Assembly: GCA_030017655.1 (NCBI GenBank)
Contig: JASEIM010000004.1
Span: 74,526-111,717 of the forward strand
Length of the DNA: 37,192 nucleotides
From: Methanobacterium sp.
GTDB lineage: Archaea > Methanobacteriota > Methanobacteria > Methanobacteriales > Methanobacteriaceae
Direction: 5' to 3'
This document shows positions 1 to 8,451 of this stretch, in pieces. The position numbers and the translations under genes are program-made. Under the pieces are notes generated by a model. That model was not told the DNA's origin, searched no databases, and saw only the letters and a program-made list of their open reading frames with translations. Position 1 is the stretch's first letter. Each line of letters opens with the position of its first letter.

Positions 1-1
1 A

Positions 2-148
2 TATATCTTATTGTTCGGTGGTGTCATCGTTATAGCTATCGCTGCTTTAGTAATCTATAATTCGTACTTTACTACTCAACCATCATTTACTGATCAGGAT
101 CTTAGTACAACAAGACAACATGCTGCTACTAATAATAGGAGTTTATAA
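2..148 (+). CDS. Small pilin-like membrane protein, 3' end only
   Basis: The frame is open from the window edge and gives 48 residues before a TAA stop. It reads a hydrophobic segment (GGVIVIAALVIY) followed by a short polar tail rich in Thr, Asn and Gln. This is the layout of archaeal class III signal peptide proteins after the cleavage motif; the motif itself and the start lie outside the window. The next gene, 33 bases downstream on the same strand, has a complete class III signal peptide, which supports a small pilin cluster. Identity as a pilin is an inference from shape and neighbour. Confidence 0.6.
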   Translation, partial: YILLFGGVIVIAIAALVIYNSYFTTQPSFTDQDLSTTRQHAATNNRSL

Positions 149-181
149 CTCTTTATTTACTTTTAAAAGTTGTGAAATAAT

Positions 182-355
182 ATGATAAAAGATGAAAAAG
201 CTCAGATAAGTGCTGAATTAATTTTGCTGGTCGGAGCTTTACTAGTAGTAGTAATTGTCGCCGGAGCATTTGTATTCAGCATGTCAAGCGATATTGCAGG
301 TAATGTAAGCGAAGTAATAGATGCTGGAAGAGATACATCAATTAATAGGCTATAA
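182..355 (+). CDS. Class III signal peptide protein (type IV pilin-like)
   Basis: A 57-residue protein. Residues 1-8 are a charged leader (MIKDEKAQ), then QISAEL, the Q-x-S-x-E-L signature of archaeal class III signal peptides (DUF361) cut by the prepilin peptidase EppA. A hydrophobic helix of about 20 residues follows (LILLVGALLVVVIVAGAFVF), then a short polar tail. Such proteins are pilin subunits or minor pseudopilins at the cell surface. In this family cleavage comes just before the conserved Gln. It is too short to be a major structural pilin with a globular head, so a minor pilin or pseudopilin is likelier. The preceding partial gene is probably a second member of the same transcript. 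Confidence 0.85.
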   Translation: MIKDEKAQISAELILLVGALLVVVIVAGAFVFSMSSDIAGNVSEVIDAGRDTSINRL

Positions 356-361
356 TATATT

Positions 362-2563
362 TTAGATGACTTTCCATACATTTATTTTTTTATTTTCATA
401 GATTGATTTGAATTTTATAGTATCTTTTCTTTCAATTACTAGTTTAGTAAAAATTGAATTTTCGAATTTTTTATCCATAACTACGGCTTTTTTATCGTCC
501 ATAAGTAATATGATGCAAAAATCACTGTTTTTATCCAAATAATGTTTTTCAATTTGACCATTTGTAATTTTCATATAACAGTATGGAGTTTTGTTATGCC
601 ATGTGATTGTATTTGAATCCATTTTTACTTGATTGGTGGAGTTTAAAATATTGTCATTAATATGGATGGTTCCATTAGAATAAGTGCAATTTCCAGGTTT
701 CATTGTAGTAAAATTCCACTCCCCATAATATATCCAGTATTTTCTATGGATATCATTAAAAGTAACAAATACAATTGGATTTGGTTTATAATGGTGCGTA
801 TAAGCTAATACATCATCAGCTTCAGAGGGTTTAAGCCCGTAGTCTATGAGCATTTCTCGAGCAAGATCTCTGTTGACTCCAAGTATGTTATTTAGTATTT
901 CAATTGTTTTTGTGGAGTTTTTAGTATATTTATCAAGGTTTATAGGACCAGCATCACCAGTGGTGGCAATCATATTTAAAATCCCTGCAGATAAATTTTC
1001 ATTACTGGTTGACAGCGCTCTAGATATCCAGTAATCACGAGAAGTATTTGGAGACTTGCCATTAAAACTAAATGGATTGTTTTCATACTTTCTTATAGGT
1101 ATATTCTCGATGTAAGCTACTCGCCCATCCTGTAATACTGAACGATCGGCAATTGCGCTATAAAAATGACCATAACTCCATTCTGTTATTATAACAGTAT
1201 TTTTTGCAGTGTTTTTATTGATCCATTCAGCACTGTTCCACATATCATCATCAGCCCCCGGAACTAATTCATTTAATATTGCATACGTTCCAAAAGCGGG
1301 GGATATGAAAACAACAAGGATAATAGACACAGATAAAATTTTAGCATAATTTTTTCTAATACGTGAATTTAAATAGCCATTACTTATACCTACAGCAATT
1401 CCAGCGCTTATTAAAAGGGGAGGTAAAAGCAGTATAAAAAATCTAACCCCTTTTATTGAAGCTAAAAATCCAATTAATATCCACGTAGCTAAGAATGAAA
1501 AGAAAAACCAATCTGCACGGTTTAAAATTCCTTCGGGTAAGTTTTTCTTGGTTAAAACACCGGCCAATAAAAAAATCCCTAATATACCTAAACCCATTAT
1601 TATGAGATCTAGTCCATAAAGTACATCATAATAATCAGGTTTTCTCAATTCAGATATAAAAACATAGGTATCTGGCCATGGGTACCAAATATTCTGGCTA
1701 CTAAATAATTTAATCAGTGATAATGGACTTAAAATCAGTTTAATTATAGTTAAGGGGCCTAAAAATGTATATATTAATAGAAGGATGCTGAATGTAAATA
1801 TAGAAGATAAAATTACAATATTTTTAAGTTCACGACCTTTAAATTTAGTCCATATAATATAAAAAATACAAAATGCTATCATCAGATAAAATAAATACTG
1901 ATACCCGTTCCAGGCAGCGGCAAATAAAAACATTGTAAATGCTGATAAGGACGCAAAAAAGATCATTGATTTTGTATTTTTTGCCTGATATGATTCAATA
2001 AAGAACCAGACGATTAGAATGGGGAAAATAATATTGAACATATCTGTATCAAACCAGCCAGGAAAACTTCTTATGGCATAAAATGGGATGCTAACAGCCA
2101 GTAGTCCGGCAGCTATTCCTCCATATTCGTTTGTTAACCTGCTCACAAAAAAGTAAGCAGGAATACCGCAGAGCGGCCCAATTAATACAGGTAGCCAATA
2201 ACAGACTGTTAAAAGAGGTATTTGAGTAAATATGTTCACTAATTTGTAAATAAACGCTGTAAGATAGATTATTAGGGGAGGATAATCCATTGGAACTCCG
2301 GGATAATAAGAATATGAGTCCCATTCTGTTCCATTTATTTTTTTATCTCCTAAATAACCATGATCTAAATAGTTCTGGGTTAATCTATAATTGTAGTAGG
2401 AATCAAGCTCGTACATATATGGAATACCATTGGGGCCTTGATAAATATCCTTTTCATTAACTGGAGCTCCATTAAGATGGATTGCTTCCATCCTAAGGAA
2501 AAAACCAACAGAAAATATTAATAAAATGATTATTAATTTTAATAATAGTTCTTTATTTGACAT
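362..2563 (-). CDS. aglB: STT3/AglB-type oligosaccharyltransferase (divergent motif)
   Basis: Transfers a lipid-linked glycan to Asn in N-x-S/T sequons on the outer face of the membrane. The 733-residue protein starts with a membrane helix, then a first external loop with YELDSYYNYR (Asp54), the equivalent of the first acidic metal-binding motif of STT3. GWFDTDMFN (Asp172, Asp174) matches the second acidic motif. About a dozen membrane segments run to residue 430, followed by a soluble C-terminal domain. The usual WWDYG of that domain reads EWSYG here (residues 461-465), followed by HFYSAIADR, which keeps the family pattern. The start has AGGGGAG upstream. It converges with the pilin genes and ends 6 bases from them. 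It may be a second, specialised AglB paralogue, because two of the five signature residues differ. Confidence 0.82.
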   Translation of the reverse strand: MSNKELLLKLIIILLIFSVGFFLRMEAIHLNGAPVNEKDIYQGPNGIPYMYELDSYYNYRLTQNYLDHGYLGDKKINGTEWDSYSYYPGVPMDYPPLIIYLTAFIYKLVNIFTQIPLLTVCYWLPVLIGPLCGIPAYFFVSRLTNEYGGIAAGLLAVSIPFYAIRSFPGWFDTDMFNIIFPILIVWFFIESYQAKNTKSMIFFASLSAFTMFLFAAAWNGYQYLFYLMIAFCIFYIIWTKFKGRELKNIVILSSIFTFSILLLIYTFLGPLTIIKLILSPLSLIKLFSSQNIWYPWPDTYVFISELRKPDYYDVLYGLDLIIMGLGILGIFLLAGVLTKKNLPEGILNRADWFFFSFLATWILIGFLASIKGVRFFILLLPPLLISAGIAVGISNGYLNSRIRKNYAKILSVSIILVVFISPAFGTYAILNELVPGADDDMWNSAEWINKNTAKNTVIITEWSYGHFYSAIADRSVLQDGRVAYIENIPIRKYENNPFSFNGKSPNTSRDYWISRALSTSNENLSAGILNMIATTGDAGPINLDKYTKNSTKTIEILNNILGVNRDLAREMLIDYGLKPSEADDVLAYTHHYKPNPIVFVTFNDIHRKYWIYYGEWNFTTMKPGNCTYSNGTIHINDNILNSTNQVKMDSNTITWHNKTPYCYMKITNGQIEKHYLDKNSDFCIILLMDDKKAVVMDKKFENSIFTKLVIERKDTIKFKSIYENKKINVWKVI

Positions 2564-2690
2564 ATTCTCCCCTAATATTATAAAAAATCATTTCAAATAA
2601 TATTATACTTTTATCTTCTTATAAAAAAAGTTAATTATATCAATATTATTATTCTAATAAAATTGAAAATAGGAATTAGCACGTGATTAA

Positions 2691-2861
2691 ATGAAAGAAG
2701 AATATAAGGTATTGGTGGCTATTTGGATTTTATATGGAGTATTTTTGGCAGTAAGGGGGATAAATGATCTTATATTGCTTTTTTTAGTCACAGCTTTTGT
2801 TATTGTATTTACTCTGGAAATCAGGGAAAATGGGATCGGTCCAAAAGAAAAAGAAACTTAA
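2691..2861 (+). CDS. Small two-helix membrane protein, unknown
   Basis: An ATG opens a 56-residue frame: charged start (MKEEYK), two hydrophobic stretches (residues about 7-21 and 24-42) joined by a short RGIND turn, and a Lys/Glu-rich tail. No family is recognised. No clear Shine-Dalgarno sequence is seen and it may be read from a leaderless transcript. It lies between the divergent aglB-type gene and the TTG-started membrane protein gene, both surface-glycan candidates. The coherent membrane topology and charged ends favour a real gene over a chance frame. Confidence 0.5.
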   Translation: MKEEYKVLVAIWILYGVFLAVRGINDLILLFLVTAFVIVFTLEIRENGIGPKEKET

Positions 2862-2941
2862 AGTATCTATATTAAGGTCTATATTTTTAATAAAATTTTA
2901 AGACTAATTTCATAATTAATAAAAGTAAATGAGGTACATGC

Positions 2942-4072
2942 TTGTCGAAGAAAAACATTAATTTACTGAAATTAAGTATTAATTTAAATCAGGAATTAAT
3001 TATTGTTAGTGTGTTAGCCAGTGTAACTATATTATTAATTTTTGTTATTGGAAACACATTTATAGGCGGATTCGCTAAAATGGTATTTAGTGATTCTTTA
3101 ATTTATTTTAAAATGTCCTTTGATCCATTTCAGAGTAGCATAGCCCCATACATGTATAGATTATTAACTCCACTAATAATTTTTTTACTTCCATTAAATC
3201 ATTTATTGGGTTTTATTTTTGTAAATATGACAGCTTTATTTTTAACGACAGTTTTATTTTACTATTATCTTAAAAAACTTGATTTTAATAATATTCATGC
3301 CTTTTTAGGAGTTTTATTCTTTCTTTTGGCCCCTACAGTAATATATACTATGTATGATATAGCACTAGTTGATTTTACATCGTTTTTATTTTTTTTATTG
3401 GCTTTTTATGCAATTTTATGTAAAAATGATAAGCTTTATCTCGTTTCTCTTGTTTTAGGGGTTTTAAACAAGGAAACCATATTATTAACATTACCTCTAT
3501 ACCTTTTAATTAAATTAGAAAACGAAAAATTAATCAATGCCTTGAAATCAACACTTTTAATCATTTTAATACCTTTAATCCTGTTTATAAGTATCAGATA
3601 TTATTATGGATTTACAAATTATTTTTCGCTATCTACAGTTAAAGAGACGTTAATTTATGATTTACAGATTAAAAGCATATATGATCTGAGCAATCCTTAT
3701 TTTTCATTCAATACTTTGTGGATATTGAGCATATATTGTATAAAGTATGTTAAAGGCAATTTTCTAAAAAAATCATTATATTTATTACCATTTATATTTT
3801 TGCAAGTTTTAATTGCCACAGACATGTTTAGGGCACTTTTTATTGCTTTTCCCATCATAATTCCCATTTCTTTATATCTATTTAAGATTAAAGAGGAAAA
3901 TTTAGTCCTCATATTTATAATTTTGACTTTATTTATATTGTTAAGTCACATTGTATTAATAAAAGGATATTTAGCTTCATTGGTATTTCTTCCATTGGAA
4001 TTTGTGGTTTTAAGTGCATTAATAATCCATTATTTAAATATTAAAAGTATTATAAAGCCTTTAATCTCCTAA
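2942..4072 (+). CDS. Polytopic membrane protein, possibly GT-C glycosyltransferase-like
   Basis: A 376-residue protein with about ten hydrophobic segments. The first external stretch (about residues 50-70) reads SFDPFQSS..PYMYRLLTP, resembling the D-P-F...Y-R-x-L-P pattern in loop 1 of several GT-C/GT87-like membrane proteins. No catalytic residue can be assigned with certainty. The start is TTG: GAGGT at 2931-2935 lies six bases before it, whereas the nearby ATG at 2938 is in another frame and stops after seven codons. The 3' end overlaps the convergent yjjX-like gene by 23 bases. Other GT-C genes nearby support a surface-glycan role, but this is context only. Confidence 0.6.
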   Translation: MSKKNINLLKLSINLNQELIIVSVLASVTILLIFVIGNTFIGGFAKMVFSDSLIYFKMSFDPFQSSIAPYMYRLLTPLIIFLLPLNHLLGFIFVNMTALFLTTVLFYYYLKKLDFNNIHAFLGVLFFLLAPTVIYTMYDIALVDFTSFLFFLLAFYAILCKNDKLYLVSLVLGVLNKETILLTLPLYLLIKLENEKLINALKSTLLIILIPLILFISIRYYYGFTNYFSLSTVKETLIYDLQIKSIYDLSNPYFSFNTLWILSIYCIKYVKGNFLKKSLYLLPFIFLQVLIATDMFRALFIAFPIIIPISLYLFKIKEENLVLIFIILTLFILLSHIVLIKGYLASLVFLPLEFVVLSALIIHYLNIKSIIKPLIS

Positions 4073-4592
4073 AATAAATTCCTTCATTCATCCTTGGAAT
4101 CATAGCGGTTAAAACGCACTGTTCAGTGTTCTCAGTCCTATCAAGCAAACCTTTTGAAAGATAGCTGACTGCACCGGTTTTCTGACCTAAATTATCCACG
4201 CCGGTAACTTTATCCATGACATCTCCAACTTCTTTACCTCTTAAAACTTCTTCAATGACTTCAGGAGGATATTCAAATCCAGCACTTACTCCTAATGTTA
4301 TCGTTTGTCCATCGAAAATGGCACACCACTGTAAATCAATATATCCCGTTATTGAATCTGGAGTTTCCATCAATCCTGATTCTATACCTACACTAAGGTC
4401 AAATTCATCAGAATAAGCATTTTTCGCCCGGTTTATAGCTCCTTTAATGGTTTCATCAATTCCAAAGGGTTGATCTGGAACTTCTGAGCCAACGTCTATT
4501 CCAGTTACTTCTACATGTTCATAAATTTTTTCTAAAACGTTTTTAGTGGCTCTAACTTTAACAGGATTTTTAGATCCGACTGCAATTAACAT
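4050..4592 (-). CDS. yjjX: Inosine/xanthosine triphosphatase (YjjX/DUF84 family)
   Basis: A 180-residue protein of the DUF84/YjjX family, which hydrolyses ITP and XTP to clear damaged purine nucleotides. It opens with LIAVGSKNPVKVRAT, the family's nucleotide-binding start (residues 2-16). Further family features are EVPDQPFGIDETIKGAINRA (residues 42-61), SVGIESGL (about 67-74), VMDKVTG and LLDRTENTEQCVLTAMIPR. Length fits the family and no key block is missing. It is soluble and cytosolic. The 3' end overlaps the convergent membrane protein gene by 23 bases, so the pair may interfere transcriptionally. Unlike its neighbours, it is a housekeeping gene. Confidence 0.9.
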   Translation of the reverse strand: MLIAVGSKNPVKVRATKNVLEKIYEHVEVTGIDVGSEVPDQPFGIDETIKGAINRAKNAYSDEFDLSVGIESGLMETPDSITGYIDLQWCAIFDGQTITLGVSAGFEYPPEVIEEVLRGKEVGDVMDKVTGVDNLGQKTGAVSYLSKGLLDRTENTEQCVLTAMIPRMNEGIYFRRLKAL

Positions 4593-4721
4593 AGATTCAC
4601 CCTGAAAAATATTAAGATTGTAAATTATTCTATTTTAATGTTTAAATTATATTAATAAGATTATTAGCTCAAAAGTAATATTTAAAAATACTGCAAGTTA
4701 ATATGGGTTATGTGGTGAAAA

Positions 4722-6311
4722 ATGAAGAGTTATATGTTCAAAAACTGGCCATTAATAATATCATCAATTATTTTTGGAGTTTTAATTTTATTTTTATTAA
4801 TTCAATCTATTAATCAAAATCAGGGACATTTAATCTATGCTTTGGATGATGCCTACATACACATGGCAATTGCAAAAAATTTTGCTCAACATGGAATCTG
4901 GGGAATAACTAAATATGAATTTACTTCCACTTCATCTTCTTTATTCTGGACACTTTTAATATCCTTTAGCTATTTTATATTTGGCAGTAATGAGCTAATT
5001 CCATTTATATTAAACATTATATTTGCATTAGGAACATTTTCCATTATTTATTTAATTCTTAGAAGATTTAAGATACCTCAATTTTACATATTTATAGTTT
5101 TATTATCTATAATGTTTTTAACTCCATTTCCTGCTCTTGTTTTCACAGGTATGGAACATATATTACATATTTTTCTAATGATTTTGTTCATTTATCTTTC
5201 TGCATCAATGCTTAAATCTGATAGAAATAGTATTTTCAAATATTTATTAATGCTATCATTTTTATTAATGATAACTCGGCATGAAAGCTTTTTTTTAATT
5301 TGTATTGTGTCATTTTTATTTATTTTAAAAAAGAAATATTTAAATTCAATATTATTAATTGTAGTATCATTCATTCCTTTAGTGATTTATGGACTAATCT
5401 CAACAAGCAAGGGTTGGCTTTTTTTCCCTAATTCTCTTGTTCTAAAATCAATTTTAACCGGTAATGAACCTTTACTTTCAAAAATATATATTTTTAACAT
5501 TTTTAATCATTTTATCAACCAGTTATTTAGCGAAATATTGATCTTAATTTCTTTAAGTTCCTTATTCCTGATCATTAATTTAATTAATAAAAAATTTAAG
5601 GATTTATGTACAATAATGCTTGCTATTTTTATTTCAATAGCTCTATCACATTTATTATTTGCAAATACGGGCTGGTTTTACCGTTATGAGGCATACTTAT
5701 TATCTATAGGTATATTTATTAATTCAATTGTATTATATCAATTTTTACGAAAATACAGGATAAATTTCAATATAAATAAAACTTTAAGATATTTATTGAT
5801 AATATTAGTATTTGGCTTAATTATTATTCCTTTGGCACCTAAAGGATGTTATTCATTTAGTGAAACATCTTTAGCTACACATAATATTTACGAACAACAA
5901 TATCAGATTGGTTTATTTATTCATGAATTCTACAGTAATGAATCGATTGTTTTGAATGATATCGGAGCAGTTAATTACCTCGCTGATATAAAATGCATAG
6001 ATATCTATGGATTGGGTAATAAAAATGTCATAAAAGCTTTAAAAAATGGATCTTATAATGCAGAAATGGTGTCCCGGTTAACTGAAAAAAATAATGTTAA
6101 ATTAATAGTTATATATGAAAACTGGTTTGAGAATTTACCTTCAAGGTGGATTAAAGTATGTGATTGGAAAATAAAGAATAATATAGTATGTGGGGATGAT
6201 ACGGTTTCATTTTATGTAAAAGATACTGGAGAAAAGGATAATTTAATAGAAAATCTAAGAAATTTTTCTTCTAAATTGCCTAGGGACATTGAAATGAAAA
6301 TATACAATTAA
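4722..6311 (+). CDS. GT-C membrane glycosyltransferase, PMT/ArnT-like
   Basis: A 529-residue protein with one N-terminal helix, then external loop 1 carrying ALDDAYIHMAIAKNFAQHG (about residues 40-58). The acidic pair DD followed by a helix and a Ser/Thr-rich FTSTSSSLFW is the loop-1 catalytic pattern of the PMT/ArnT class, which uses polyprenyl-phosphate sugars. About eleven membrane segments follow, then a C-terminal soluble part (from about residue 400) with DIGAVNYLADIKCIDIYGLG, a segment often seen in archaeal and bacterial GT-C proteins. GGTGA lies just before the ATG. The acceptor is unknown: lipid-linked glycan extension or surface protein or pseudomurein decoration are all possible. 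Confidence 0.78.
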   Translation: MKSYMFKNWPLIISSIIFGVLILFLLIQSINQNQGHLIYALDDAYIHMAIAKNFAQHGIWGITKYEFTSTSSSLFWTLLISFSYFIFGSNELIPFILNIIFALGTFSIIYLILRRFKIPQFYIFIVLLSIMFLTPFPALVFTGMEHILHIFLMILFIYLSASMLKSDRNSIFKYLLMLSFLLMITRHESFFLICIVSFLFILKKKYLNSILLIVVSFIPLVIYGLISTSKGWLFFPNSLVLKSILTGNEPLLSKIYIFNIFNHFINQLFSEILILISLSSLFLIINLINKKFKDLCTIMLAIFISIALSHLLFANTGWFYRYEAYLLSIGIFINSIVLYQFLRKYRINFNINKTLRYLLIILVFGLIIIPLAPKGCYSFSETSLATHNIYEQQYQIGLFIHEFYSNESIVLNDIGAVNYLADIKCIDIYGLGNKNVIKALKNGSYNAEMVSRLTEKNNVKLIVIYENWFENLPSRWIKVCDWKIKNNIVCGDDTVSFYVKDTGEKDNLIENLRNFSSKLPRDIEMKIYN

Positions 6312-6386
6312 AAACTTAATTATAATTTGAATATATTAGATTATTTATCCAAAAATTCATTTAAATATCTATAACATACCAAAATT

Positions 6387-6836
6387 TTAAATAACTTTAC
6401 CATCCCTATCTATTTCCCCATTCCTTATCCGGCTTGAAGAAACAGGTTTTCCATCATCAGCAAGCACCCAGTCAATTGTGAAAATTTCAAGGGGTTCCAT
6501 CCCTTTTTCTCTTCTTATTTCATTGATTTTATCTGCTGTAGGTTTTGTTTCTCTACTGACAACTATAGCATCTATTTCAGGGTCGTAGATTGTAGGTCCG
6601 TAAGGTTCTTCCAATCTCTTAACTATATATCTTGATTTGAATTTTTGAAGAAATTCTTCCAGTTTTGAAATTCTTTTTGCGCAGGGGTCAATATCACCTT
6701 TTTCTCCCCCAAATTCGTCAGATGTAACTCCAATTAATACATTCTGTCCTATAGTGAATGCTTCATCAAGTAGCTTCTCGTGACCTTTGTGAAAGTTGTC
6801 GAAGGTACCTCCAACAGCTACATTTTTATATTTCAT
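6387..6836 (-). CDS. coaD: Phosphopantetheine adenylyltransferase, archaeal type
   Basis: Joins 4'-phosphopantetheine and ATP to dephospho-CoA in coenzyme A synthesis. The 149-residue protein begins VAVGGTFDNFHKGHEKLL, where T11, H16 and H19 form the T/HxGH nucleotidyltransferase motif. The second signature reads VSSSRIRNG (about residues 132-140), in place of the ISSTxIR of bacterial CoaD. Length and motifs fit the archaeal PPAT family (COG1019). It lies 15 bases downstream of the stop side of the tandem GT-C genes on the same strand and may be co-transcribed with them. Confidence 0.92.
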   Translation of the reverse strand: MKYKNVAVGGTFDNFHKGHEKLLDEAFTIGQNVLIGVTSDEFGGEKGDIDPCAKRISKLEEFLQKFKSRYIVKRLEEPYGPTIYDPEIDAIVVSRETKPTADKINEIRREKGMEPLEIFTIDWVLADDGKPVSSSRIRNGEIDRDGKVI

Positions 6837-6850
6837 TTATTTGCCTTTTA

Positions 6851-8428
6851 TTAATTTTTTAAGTGATAGATTTTTAAATCGGGAATAGTTCCGTTGGTTA
6901 TTTCTTTAAAGTCCTTTGAAAGGTAATTATTATACTTTGATTTTCCCCAAACCAGATAATAATCGATATTATTATTCTCTAATTCTGCCTTTAATTCCTT
7001 ATAATTACCAGTTTCCTTAGGCATCCCAAAATTTTTGCTTTTAGTAAAAAATGCAATATGATCTGATTCTATTAAATAATCGTTGCATGCTATATTACCA
7101 TGAAAATTATAGTCATTTTTTAATTTTTCACTCAAATCATAAACATCTTTGTCTGCATTAAAATTAATGATTAAAAAGTTAAATGGAGCCATTAAAAAGG
7201 ATAGTATTAAAAGCGTTAATATAATGTTTTTTCGAGCCTTATTTAAATAATTCATTTTAAACAGTAAACTGAGCACATAACCGCCCATAATTAATAATAA
7301 GATATTAACCAACCAAAGATATCTCTCTTGAGTAAAAATTATGACGTATCCTCCAGAATACAACAATATTGTTGTTATTAGATAAATTAGTTTATCTTTT
7401 GAATTGCTGTTTATATTTAATTTAGTAATAAGAACAATACCAGCAGTAATTATTAGAATTGAAAGTATAGAAAATAACTCAATGATATGTACAGTCTTGA
7501 TTATATTTTCTAAGATGATCTTTATCTGAAACTTAAAATAATCCCATGATTCAAAAGGACTCCATGATTTCATTTTGAAGTATGAAGGGTCTTCCCATGC
7601 ACTAAAAGCAGATTCATTTGGAGGCTTTACAAGTCCAATATAATATTCATAGTGTCCCTGTGATCCTGGTCCAAACACATTATGATTATATTCTCCAGCA
7701 GTTCCCATTGTTATTTTCCCGTATTTGCCGCTTATTAAGCCAATCCATACGCCGCTGATCATAGAGAAAATTATTAATCCTATAAACAGATTTTTTAATA
7801 TTCTGTTCTTCTTTTTTTTATCTATGCCTTTGAAGTAGAAAAATAAGTTAAATAGTATGAAATGGGCTAAAAAGAAGGGTAAAGCATAGCTTTTACTTAA
7901 ATAAGCTAAAGCTCCTGTAATTCCGCACATTAAACCGTTAAATTTGTTGTCTGGATATTTAGGATTGAATATGAAGTATAAATAGTAAACAAGGATGCAT
8001 GTAACCAGCAAGTCAGGTGTAGTTATGAAAAATGAAAAATAAATTATAAGGGGGATTAAAGAAAATAGCGTTACTCTTTTAATTGTATTTTCTATTTCAA
8101 AATTGTCTATTAATAATTTTACTCCCATTATAGTGAAAAATCCAGTAATTAATGAAAGTAATTTCATCAAATAAACTGAATTAAAGGAATTCGAGCTAAA
8201 AAGTAATAATGGAGTCATTAGCCATGATAAGAGTGGTCCCCAGTATCCGTTAATTGCATTATGTATATCTCCGCTGATATATTTTTGAGCAATAGTGATA
8301 TAAGAAATACCATCTGAATTTAAAATGTATTGGTAGTTATTTATTAGAATTAGCCCTATCAGTGAATATAAAATGAGTACAAGGATGATATCAATGTTAT
8401 TTTTGATTTTAAAATTAGTTGCATTCAT
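6851..8428 (-). CDS. GT-C membrane glycosyltransferase, tandem copy 2
   Basis: A PMT/ArnT-like polytopic protein of 525 residues from the preferred start. Loop 1 carries LNSDGISYITIAQKYISGDIH, with a single acidic residue (SDG) where the tandem partner has TDG, followed by GYWGPLLSWLM. About eleven membrane segments and a C-terminal soluble part (NNIDYYLVWG...) follow. The frame can extend to an ATG at 8455. The ATG at 8428 is preferred because it lines up with the first Met of the neighbouring paralogue and shares its upstream ATAGTGATA-type ribosome binding site. This start also removes a 4-base overlap. The N-terminal half is almost identical in DNA to the next gene while the C-terminal half has diverged, pointing to gene conversion. 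Substrate unknown. Confidence 0.78.
   Translation of the reverse strand: MNATNFKIKNNIDIILVLILYSLIGLILINNYQYILNSDGISYITIAQKYISGDIHNAINGYWGPLLSWLMTPLLLFSSNSFNSVYLMKLLSLITGFFTIMGVKLLIDNFEIENTIKRVTLFSLIPLIIYFSFFITTPDLLVTCILVYYLYFIFNPKYPDNKFNGLMCGITGALAYLSKSYALPFFLAHFILFNLFFYFKGIDKKKKNRILKNLFIGLIIFSMISGVWIGLISGKYGKITMGTAGEYNHNVFGPGSQGHYEYYIGLVKPPNESAFSAWEDPSYFKMKSWSPFESWDYFKFQIKIILENIIKTVHIIELFSILSILIITAGIVLITKLNINSNSKDKLIYLITTILLYSGGYVIIFTQERYLWLVNILLLIMGGYVLSLLFKMNYLNKARKNIILTLLILSFLMAPFNFLIINFNADKDVYDLSEKLKNDYNFHGNIACNDYLIESDHIAFFTKSKNFGMPKETGNYKELKAELENNNIDYYLVWGKSKYNNYLSKDFKEITNGTIPDLKIYHLKN
7729..8294 (-). repeat. Near-identical tract shared by tandem GT-C genes, copy in gene 2
   Basis: This 566-base stretch matches 9339-9904 at an offset of 1610 bases with four mismatches by eye (around 8009, 8135, 8215 and 8221). 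Both flanks drop to clearly divergent sequence. It codes for the N-terminal half of the protein, from about the third residue of the SDG/TDG region to just before the variable external loop. Confidence 0.92.
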
Positions 8429-8451
8429 TATATCACTATGATTGAGATTAT

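Noticed and set aside
846..1034. 62-codon plus-strand frame opposite the STT3 gene
   Set aside because: Antisense shadow without ribosome binding site or family features.
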